From NCBI RefSeq assembly GCF_000331285.1, contig NZ_ANFX01000035.1, forward strand, positions 1 through 64,000: a DNA stretch of 64,000 nt. Reading direction: 5' to 3'. Below, piece after piece: positions 34,846-41,895 of the stretch. Source of the DNA: Porphyrobacter sp. AAP82 (GTDB taxonomy: Bacteria; Pseudomonadota; Alphaproteobacteria; Sphingomonadales; Sphingomonadaceae). The translations under genes and the position numbers were made by a program. The notes under the pieces are model-generated. The model was not told the origin of the DNA, ran no database searches, and saw only the letters and a list, made by a program, of their open reading frames with translations. Position 1 is the first letter of the stretch. Every line of letters begins with the position of its first letter.

Positions 34846-36297
34846 ATGCGTCTTCTTCGCAACAGCCTTTACACCCTGACGAGTTCTGTTCTCCCGGCGA
34901 TCATATCCGTCGTAACGATACCGTTTTTCGTTACGCAGATAGGGGCCGAACGGTACGGCGTGCTTTCGATCGCATGGCTGGTTCTGGGCTATTTCGGTTC
35001 GGCCGATTTCGGGATCGGGCGCGCAATCACGCAAAGGATTGCCGCGATGAGAGCGTCGGGGGAAGGTTCTCCCTCGGATGCTGTTTGCTCTGCCTTACTT
35101 GCCATGGCAGGGTTTGGTTTGATTACCGCCATATTATTGTTTATATTCACAAATTGGTATTTCGCAGGACCGTTCGAAACTTACGAGGGGTTGCGGTCAG
35201 AGGCGCTCAAAGCGGTCTGGATCCTCGCGCTTTGCAGCATCGTTGTCGGTTTGAATGGCGTTCTGGCCGGCGCCCTGATGGGCTATGAAGAATTCGGTGT
35301 GCTCGCGATCAGCAATGCTATCTCCAATTCAGTGATCGTGCTCTTCCCGCTCGCTACGGCTTATTTGTATTCCATCGAAATCTCGTATCTTATCGCCTCT
35401 GCCTTGCTTGCGCGGAGCCTTGGTGCAGCGCTTCTTACAATTAACGTTTGGCGGAAGTTTTTCAAACACCGTCTCGCTAAGTTCTCGCATGAGGAGTTGA
35501 AGCCGCTGCTCGGTTTCGGGCTGTGGGTGATGGTGTCCTCGCTGATCGGGCCGCTAATGCTCTTCGTGGATCGCTTCGTGATCGGCGCCTATCTTGGTGC
35601 GCTTGCGGTTGCGGCCTATGCGATCCCATACCAGATCGCCTCTCGGACACTGCTTGTGCCCGTCGCGATCACACAGGCGCTCTATCCACGGTTCGCCGCA
35701 GAAGATGGCGCCCTTGCAAAAGCGCGATGCGCGGAGTTCGCTGTTTTTGTCGGGCAGTTTTTCGCATTGATTTCAATCGTGTTAATTTGCTTGGCTGAGC
35801 CGCTCTTGCGACTTTGGCTTGGTGACTTGCTCGATCCCAGATCGGTTCTCGTCGCACAGGTGCTCATGATTGGATTCTGGGCAAATGCCATCGCCTTTGT
35901 CCCGTTCGCGTATCTGCAGGCGCGCGGAAATCCCGGATTCACCGCGATTTTACACACTCTCGAACTGCCGGTGTTTCTGACTTTACTCTGGGCATTCGGC
36001 ACAAGCTTTGGATTGACTGGATTTGCCATAGCGTTTTCGGCGCGCTGCATTATCGACTGCGCGGCGTTGATGCAAAAGTCGTCGATCTTGTGGTCCATGC
36101 AGACCGCAAAGCTTGGCGTTACGGCCGTGTTTTTGAGCGCCAGCTTCCTAGTCGGCACTTTATCCGATAGCTTTGTCACCATGTTGGTGTGGACCGCCCT
36201 GCTGTTCGTAGGGGTTTTTGCTGCAATGCTCTTCCAGATGCCTGCAGGTCTGCGCGTTACGATAAGAAGTCTGGCATGGGCTAGGCGTTTTGGGTAA
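34846..36297 (+). CDS. Polysaccharide flippase (Wzx/MOP superfamily)
   Basis: A 483-residue membrane protein with about 12-14 predicted segments and the MOP-family start RNSLYTLTSSVLPAIISVVTIPFFVTQIGAERYGVLSI, SADFGIGRAITQRIA. It would flip lipid-linked repeat units across the inner membrane. Its DNA is clearly AT-richer than the surroundings (for example around 35130-35165), a sign of transfer. A second flippase is at 38962. Confidence 0.88.
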   Translation: MRLLRNSLYTLTSSVLPAIISVVTIPFFVTQIGAERYGVLSIAWLVLGYFGSADFGIGRAITQRIAAMRASGEGSPSDAVCSALLAMAGFGLITAILLFIFTNWYFAGPFETYEGLRSEALKAVWILALCSIVVGLNGVLAGALMGYEEFGVLAISNAISNSVIVLFPLATAYLYSIEISYLIASALLARSLGAALLTINVWRKFFKHRLAKFSHEELKPLLGFGLWVMVSSLIGPLMLFVDRFVIGAYLGALAVAAYAIPYQIASRTLLVPVAITQALYPRFAAEDGALAKARCAEFAVFVGQFFALISIVLICLAEPLLRLWLGDLLDPRSVLVAQVLMIGFWANAIAFVPFAYLQARGNPGFTAILHTLELPVFLTLLWAFGTSFGLTGFAIAFSARCIIDCAALMQKSSILWSMQTAKLGVTAVFLSASFLVGTLSDSFVTMLVWTALLFVGVFAAMLFQMPAGLRVTIRSLAWARRFG

Positions 36298-36388
36298 TTT
36301 GTGCTGCCATGAATTGGAGAGCAGGGATCGCGGTTGGGCTAAGGCGTCAAAGCGCAGTGGCGCGCAAATGTTAGGCTGTGCGCCTAGG

Positions 36389-36478
36389 CCGACGATTCGC
36401 GTTCCCGAAGGGACCGCCCAGACCTACCAGTGGTTCCTCGAGATGGTCGAAGCCGGCAACATCCGGGAAACCGTGTAG
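36389..36478 (+). pseudogene. Orphan 3' fragment of a second fcl-type gene
   Basis: The frame reads PTIRVPEGTAQTYQWFLEMV then EAGNIRETV and stop. This matches the C-terminus of the fcl product at 33964 (PSIGLQDGIGQTYRWFLEN, then GNIRATA) in position and stop. Nothing upstream in the frame continues the homology, so it is the end of a lost fcl copy left to the right of the AT-richer cassette. Confidence 0.8.
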
Positions 36479-36479
36479 C

Positions 36480-37709
36480 ATGGAGGACGCATCCCCTCCC
36501 GATCTCGCGACGCGACCGGCGCTGCATGTCGGTTTGCTGTGGCACACCTTCCTGTCCGAGAACCTCGGCGTGGGCGCGCTCACGATCGCCAATTCGAACC
36601 TCATTGCGAACGCGGTGATCAAGGCCGGCTACCGTCCGGTGTTCCACCTGATCGGCTCGCGCGGGACCTATGACTACACTGCTGAGAGCCCCTACGAGAG
36701 CACCTTCACCAATGTCGGCTACAAGGCGATGGCCAATCCCTTTTCCAGCCTGCACAGCCAGTTCCGCCGCTGCGACATCGTGTTCGACATCGGCGCGGGC
36801 TACCGCTTCTCCGACATATATCCTTGGTCGCGCTTCAACCTGATCCTGTCGTCCAAGTTCGCGACGCGGCTGGCGGGGACGAAGCTGGTGCTGAGCCCGC
36901 AAACCATCGGCCCGTTCTTCTCCAAGCGCGCGAAATTCGCCGCGAGCGAGGCGCTGTCGCTCGCCAGCGCGGTGTTCGCGCGCGACGAGACCTCGCTGGC
37001 GCTGCTGGAGACTATGGGCTTCGCCGATAAGTCGAGCCTGACGACCGATGTGGCTTTCGCGCTGCCGTTCACCATGCCGGCGGACAAGGACAGCCGCGAT
37101 CTGGCCAAGGGGCCGATCAAGGTAGGGGTCAATGTCTCGGCGCTGCTCTATCGCCGCGACCTTTCGCAGGGCGACAAGATCGCGCTGGCTGCCGATTATC
37201 CGGCGCTGATCGACACCATCTTTGACCGCCTCACCGCCGATCCCCGGGTCGAGCTGCATCTGGTGCCGCACGTGCTGGCGCACACAATGCCCTACGAGGA
37301 TGACTATGCGGTCTCGGAAATGCTCAAGGAGCGCTACCCCGCCGCGATCCTGCCGCCGCGCTTTGCCGGGCCGTCGCAGGCCAAGACCTATATCGCCGGG
37401 CTCGATCTGCTGCTCGGCAGCCGGCTGCACGCGACCATAGCGGCGATCTCCTCGGGCACCGCGGTGCTGTCGCTGGGCTACAGCCGCAAGTTCAACGGGC
37501 TGTTCGGCTCGCTCGGCTACCACTGGAACTCGGATCTGACCGCCGAGAGCAACGCGGCGATCCTCGAAAAGTTCGATGCGGCGATGGCCGATCTGCCGAC
37601 GGTGCGGCGCGAAGCCGTGGCCGCCAATGCCGAGGCGCAGCAGCGGCTGGGCAATTACACCGCCTTCGTTGACCGCACGATTGCCGATCTGGTGGCGAAG
37701 AATGCTTGA
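36480..37709 (+). CDS. Polysaccharide pyruvyl transferase family protein
   Basis: A 409-residue protein of the PS_pyruv_trans family, which adds ketal-linked pyruvate from PEP to polysaccharide sugars, although some members are glycosyltransferase-like. ENLGVGALTIANSNLIANAVIKAGY is the N-terminal signature, CDIVFDIGAGYRFSDIYP follows, and GLDLLLGSRLHATIAAISSGTAVLSLGYS the C-terminal one. The ATG lies one nt after the fcl-fragment stop. Its end overlaps the FrhB-like gene by 8 bp. Confidence 0.88.
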   Translation: MEDASPPDLATRPALHVGLLWHTFLSENLGVGALTIANSNLIANAVIKAGYRPVFHLIGSRGTYDYTAESPYESTFTNVGYKAMANPFSSLHSQFRRCDIVFDIGAGYRFSDIYPWSRFNLILSSKFATRLAGTKLVLSPQTIGPFFSKRAKFAASEALSLASAVFARDETSLALLETMGFADKSSLTTDVAFALPFTMPADKDSRDLAKGPIKVGVNVSALLYRRDLSQGDKIALAADYPALIDTIFDRLTADPRVELHLVPHVLAHTMPYEDDYAVSEMLKERYPAAILPPRFAGPSQAKTYIAGLDLLLGSRLHATIAAISSGTAVLSLGYSRKFNGLFGSLGYHWNSDLTAESNAAILEKFDAAMADLPTVRREAVAANAEAQQRLGNYTAFVDRTIADLVAKNA

Positions 37710-38937
37710 TGTCGAAACCATCGCGGCGGGCGGGCTGTGTTCGGGCTGCGGGATGTGCGCGAGGCTCGGAACGCCGGGCGATCCCGCCTTTGCCATGCGT
37801 GACACGGCAGAGGGCTATCGCCGCCCGGTCAGCCTGCGCCCTGCGACCCGCGAGGAGAAAGCGCTGGTCGATGCCGTGTGCCCCGGCGCGCGGATCGCGC
37901 ATGATCCGGCCAGCATGGAAGCGGATTACCATCAGGTATGGGGCCCGCTGGTCGAGACCCGGCTCGGCTGGAGCAGCGATCCGGCTTTGCGCCGCAACGC
38001 CTCCTCGGGCGGGGCGCTGTCGGCGATCCTCACCCACCTGCTGGCCTCGGGCGAGGCGGATTACGTGGTGCAGACCGCCGCCGATCGCACCGCGCCGATC
38101 CGCAACGCCCTGACCATCAGCACTGCGGCTGAGGACGTGTTCCGGGCAGCGGGATCACGTTATGCGCCGTCCTCGCCGCTGGAGGATATCGGCGCGCGGC
38201 TCGATGCGCCGGGGCGGTTTGTGTTCGTCGGCAAGCCTTGCGACGTCGCTGGCCTGCGCCAGCTGGCGCGGCACGATCCGCGGGTCGATGCCAAGGTGCC
38301 CTACATGATCGCCTTCATGTGCGCGGGCGTGCCCAGCTATGGCGGCACTACGGCGCTGCTCAAGGCGATGGGGGTGGAGGACGAAAGCGCGGTCACCGCC
38401 TTCCGCTATCGCGGTGACGGCTGGCCCGGCTTTGCCACTGCCGTATTGGCGGACGGGCGCAAGTTCACCATGGATTACGACACCAGCTGGGGCACGATCC
38501 TCAACCGGCACCTGCAGTTCCGCTGCAAGATCTGCCCTGACGGGATCGGCGAGTTTGCCGACATCGTCTGCGCCGACGGCTGGCATTGCGATGAACAGGG
38601 CAATCCGCTGTTCGACGAGCAGGACGGCCGCAGCCTGCTGATCACCCGCACCGCCAAGGGCGAGGCGCTGGTCGGCCGTGCGGTCGCCGCCGGAGGCCTC
38701 GTCACCGAACCCACGCAGATCGCGCAGATCGCGCACATGCAGCCGTTTCAGGCGCGCCGCAAAGGGCTGGTGCTGTCGCGGGTGGCGGCAATGGTGCTGA
38801 CCGGCCGGCGCCGGCCGCGCTTTGCCGGCCTCGCGCTGGCTGGCAATGCGCGCAAGCTCGGGGCGAAAGAGAACCTGCGCAGCTTCCTCGGCACCTTGCG
38901 CCGTCTGGTCGCCGGGATCGGGAAACCGCTGTCGTGA
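37702..38937 (+). CDS. FrhB-like (coenzyme F420 hydrogenase/dehydrogenase beta-subunit type) protein
   Basis: A 411-residue iron-sulfur flavoprotein-like protein. The N-terminus has C-x2-C-x2-C (LCSGCGMCARLG) with a fourth Cys in VDAVCPG. SGGALSAILTHLL is the conserved flavin/substrate loop, FVGKPCDVAGLRQL and FRCKICPDGIGEFADIVCADGW further Cys motifs. Despite the family name, these proteins occur in bacterial polysaccharide loci next to pyruvyl transferases, as here; their role is unclear and may be redox modification of a sugar. Confidence 0.85.
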   Translation: MLDVETIAAGGLCSGCGMCARLGTPGDPAFAMRDTAEGYRRPVSLRPATREEKALVDAVCPGARIAHDPASMEADYHQVWGPLVETRLGWSSDPALRRNASSGGALSAILTHLLASGEADYVVQTAADRTAPIRNALTISTAAEDVFRAAGSRYAPSSPLEDIGARLDAPGRFVFVGKPCDVAGLRQLARHDPRVDAKVPYMIAFMCAGVPSYGGTTALLKAMGVEDESAVTAFRYRGDGWPGFATAVLADGRKFTMDYDTSWGTILNRHLQFRCKICPDGIGEFADIVCADGWHCDEQGNPLFDEQDGRSLLITRTAKGEALVGRAVAAGGLVTEPTQIAQIAHMQPFQARRKGLVLSRVAAMVLTGRRRPRFAGLALAGNARKLGAKENLRSFLGTLRRLVAGIGKPLS

Positions 38938-38961
38938 CCGGCGGGCGGGCCGGATAGGATC

Positions 38962-40413
38962 GTGGTGCGGGGCCGTTTCAGCAGTGCGGGGCTGACGCTC
39001 GGGCTCGGCTATGTCGGCGAACATGGCCTGCTGTTCCTGGGCACGGTCCTGATCGCGCGTCTGCTCGGCCCGGAATATTTCGGGATCAGCGTCACCTTCC
39101 TCCTGGTGACCAGCACCATTGCGCTGATCAGCGATCTCGGCATCGAGAAATATGTGATCCAGGCGCGCGAGGAGGAGCTCGGCGCGACCATGCCGACGCT
39201 GGCGAGCCTGCTGCTGGCGCGCGGGCCGACGATGGCGCTGGTGATCCTCGCGCTGTCGGGCTGGATCGCGGCGCGGTTCGGCAATCCGGAACTGGGCTGG
39301 TTCTATGCCTGCGCGGCGGCGATTCCGGCGATCGAGGGGCTGCGCCATCTCGATCCGCTGGTGCAGCAGCGCTCGATGCGCTTTGCGACCTATGTGAAGA
39401 TGCAGCTTGGCGGGCTGGTGCACGGGGTGCTGCTCACCATCGTGCTGGCGGCAGTGACCAAGAGCTACACCGCGATCATCGCGGGCTGCCTTGCGACCTC
39501 GGAGATCTCGGTCGCGCTGTCGCACATCCTCGCGCGCACGCCCTACCGCCTCGGGCTCGCCCGTGAGGCGCTGAAGCCGGTGCTCACCTATGGCTGGCCG
39601 TTGCTGCTCAATGGTGGGGTGATCTTCCTTGCGACGCAGGGCGACCGGATCGTAATCGGCACGCTCAAGGGCATGGCGGACCTTGCCGGCTATGTCGCGG
39701 TTGCCGCGCTGACCGGCGGGGCGAGCATCTTTCTGGCGCGGCTGTTCGGCAATCTGTGCCTGCCGCTGCTCTCCGAAGCGCGCGACAATGCGGCGATGTA
39801 TGCCGAACGCTGCCGCACCACGGGCGCGGCCTCGCTGCTGATGCTGTCTGCCACGCTGGTGCCGATTGCGGTCATCGGCGCGCCGATCGTGGTGCTGCTG
39901 TTCGGTGCCGGGTACAAGACCGCGCCGCTGCTGGTGGCCTTCCTCGCCATTCAGGCTGCCGCGACCGTGCTGCGCGCGTGGTGCGTGTCCATCTCACTCA
40001 GCGTCAGCGGTACGAGCGACATTCTCGCCAATAACCTGCTGCGGATCATCGGGCTGGGCGGGGCCTTCGTCGCCCTGTCGATGGGGCACGGCGTGGTGTG
40101 GGTTGCGGGGTTCATGTGTGCGGGCGATGTGGCGGCGACCTTCCTGTCGCTGTATCAGGTGACCCGCCGGACCACTGCCGCGGCCCGCCCGGCGGTGTTC
40201 TTCGGCACCATGTTTGCCGTTCTGGCCGGACTCGTGCTGACGGTGCAGGCGCTGATCGATCCCTATGCGGGATGGGCTGTGCCGCTGCAGGCGGCGGTGC
40301 TGTGCAGCGGGGCGGGTGTGGCCGCCGTCCTCTCCGCCTCGACAGACCTTCGCCGCCGTCTGCAAGGTGGCGCGACGCAAATTTTCAAGATCGCCAAGCG
40401 AAAGGATGGATGA
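38962..40413 (+). CDS. Oligosaccharide flippase family protein (second flippase)
   Basis: A 483-residue membrane protein of the MOP flippase superfamily with about 12-14 segments, starting with GTG at 38962. GLGYVGEHGLLFLGTVLIARLLGPEYFGISVTFLL and SDLGIEKYVIQ are typical. It differs in sequence and base composition from the flippase at 34846; its codon use fits the local genome. The next gene starts on its stop (TGATG). Confidence 0.88.
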   Translation: MVRGRFSSAGLTLGLGYVGEHGLLFLGTVLIARLLGPEYFGISVTFLLVTSTIALISDLGIEKYVIQAREEELGATMPTLASLLLARGPTMALVILALSGWIAARFGNPELGWFYACAAAIPAIEGLRHLDPLVQQRSMRFATYVKMQLGGLVHGVLLTIVLAAVTKSYTAIIAGCLATSEISVALSHILARTPYRLGLAREALKPVLTYGWPLLLNGGVIFLATQGDRIVIGTLKGMADLAGYVAVAALTGGASIFLARLFGNLCLPLLSEARDNAAMYAERCRTTGAASLLMLSATLVPIAVIGAPIVVLLFGAGYKTAPLLVAFLAIQAAATVLRAWCVSISLSVSGTSDILANNLLRIIGLGGAFVALSMGHGVVWVAGFMCAGDVAATFLSLYQVTRRTTAAARPAVFFGTMFAVLAGLVLTVQALIDPYAGWAVPLQAAVLCSGAGVAAVLSASTDLRRRLQGGATQIFKIAKRKDG

Positions 40414-41096
40414 TGGACCAGACAGTTCAGGACGTGCCAGACGTCAACGCCGATGGCTACAAGGACAAGCAAAGCACCTATTTCGGTGGCGTGCGGCGCG
40501 ATTTTCTTGCGCTTCTGCCCAAGGACGGTAGCGCCAGAGTGCTCGAGATCGGCTGCGGTTCGGGCGAGACCGGCGCGGCTGCGATTGCAGAGGGCCTGTG
40601 CCAATCCTACACCGGTGTCGAGCTCGCCCTGCAGGCCGCTACCATGGCCCGCACCCGCCTGACCGAGGTGTTCGAAGGCGATGTCGAGCGCATGACCTTC
40701 CCCTGGCCCGACGGCCATTTCGATGCGGTGCTGATGAGCGAGGTGCTCGAGCACCTGATCGATCCCTGGACCGTGGTGAGCCGGGTTGCGGCCAAGCTGA
40801 AGACCGGCGCCATCGTGCTCGCCAGCTCGCCCAATGTCGCGCAGCTGGCGATCCTCAAAGGCATCATCGCCGACCGCTGGGAGCTGACCGAGACCGGGGT
40901 GATGGACCGCACCCACCTGCGCTGGTTCACCCAGGGCAGCTATCGCCAGATGTTCGAGGATGCCGGTATCCGGATCGACGAAGTGCGCGCCATGGCCCCC
41001 CCGGGGCCGTTCGGCAGCGTCTTCAACCTCGCGACGCTGAACCGCTTCCGCCACCTCACCATGCGCCAGATCTGCGTCGTCGGGCACAAGCCATGA
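40413..41096 (+). CDS. SAM-dependent methyltransferase
   Basis: A 227-residue class I methyltransferase with motif I VLEIGCGSGETGAAA, FDAVLMSEVLEHLIDPW and a C-terminal HLRWFTQGSYRQMFEDAGI segment. Such enzymes methylate sugars in polysaccharide loci. I chose ATG 40413 over 40410 because of spacing from AAGGA. Overlaps the next gene by ATGA. Confidence 0.88.
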   Translation: MDQTVQDVPDVNADGYKDKQSTYFGGVRRDFLALLPKDGSARVLEIGCGSGETGAAAIAEGLCQSYTGVELALQAATMARTRLTEVFEGDVERMTFPWPDGHFDAVLMSEVLEHLIDPWTVVSRVAAKLKTGAIVLASSPNVAQLAILKGIIADRWELTETGVMDRTHLRWFTQGSYRQMFEDAGIRIDEVRAMAPPGPFGSVFNLATLNRFRHLTMRQICVVGHKP

Positions 41097-41881
41097 GCGA
41101 CGCGGGTGCGATTGCCGGCCAGCTGCACATCGTGGCGGCGGTCAATGACGAGGAGATCCTCGGCAACAATCTTGCACGTTCCCCGCTGGTCGCGTCCGGC
41201 GCGGTGGGCCACAGCTGCTATCGCGGCGCGCGTTCTGCGTCCGAGGCCTATAACCGCGGGATCGACGAGAGCACGGCCCCGATCATCGTGTTCGCCCATC
41301 AGGACGTCTTCCTGCCCGAAGGCTGGGAAGAGGGCCTCGCCCGCGCGATCGCCGAGATTGAGGTAAAGGACCCCGACTGGGCGGTGATCGGCGCCTGCGG
41401 CGTCGATCTAACGGGCAAGCATGTCGGACATGTCTGGTCCTCGGGCCTCAGCCGCCGTGTTGGCGGGCGTTTCGGCGCGCCGCGCGAGACCGTCTGCATC
41501 GACGAATTCGTGATCATCCTGCGCCGTTCGAGCGGCCTCAGGTTCGACGAGGGGCTGCCCGGCTTTCACCTCTACGGCACCGACATCGTGCAGATGGCCC
41601 GCGCGGCAGGGCTGCACGCCTATGTCGCCGATCTGCCCGCGATCCATAACAGCCGCCCGGTGCGCACCTATCGCGGCGGCTATGCAGATGCCTGGCACTA
41701 TATGCAGCGCAAGTGGCAGGCGATCCTGCCGATCGCGACGCTGACCGTGCCGCTGACCCGCACCCCGCTGCCGCTGCTGCGCTCGCAGTTCCGGCTGTGG
41801 CGTACCTTCCCCAAGCGCCTTGCCGGCGCCACGGACTCGCGGATCGATCCGCGCGAGCTGGTGCGCCAGCTCGATCTGTAG
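41093..41881 (+). CDS. Glycosyltransferase-2-like protein (second paralogue)
   Basis: A 262-residue relative of the protein at 34049: LHIVAAVNDEEILGNNLARSP, CYRGARSASEAYNRGI, IVFAHQDVFLPEGW, GFHLYGTDIVQMARAAG, AIHNSRPVRTYRGGYADAWHYMQRKWQ. Its base composition fits the host EPS genes, unlike the first copy. Likely transfers a sugar during repeat-unit assembly. Confidence 0.85.
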   Translation: MSDAGAIAGQLHIVAAVNDEEILGNNLARSPLVASGAVGHSCYRGARSASEAYNRGIDESTAPIIVFAHQDVFLPEGWEEGLARAIAEIEVKDPDWAVIGACGVDLTGKHVGHVWSSGLSRRVGGRFGAPRETVCIDEFVIILRRSSGLRFDEGLPGFHLYGTDIVQMARAAGLHAYVADLPAIHNSRPVRTYRGGYADAWHYMQRKWQAILPIATLTVPLTRTPLPLLRSQFRLWRTFPKRLAGATDSRIDPRELVRQLDL

Positions 41882-41895
41882 CGCCGGGGGCTGTT

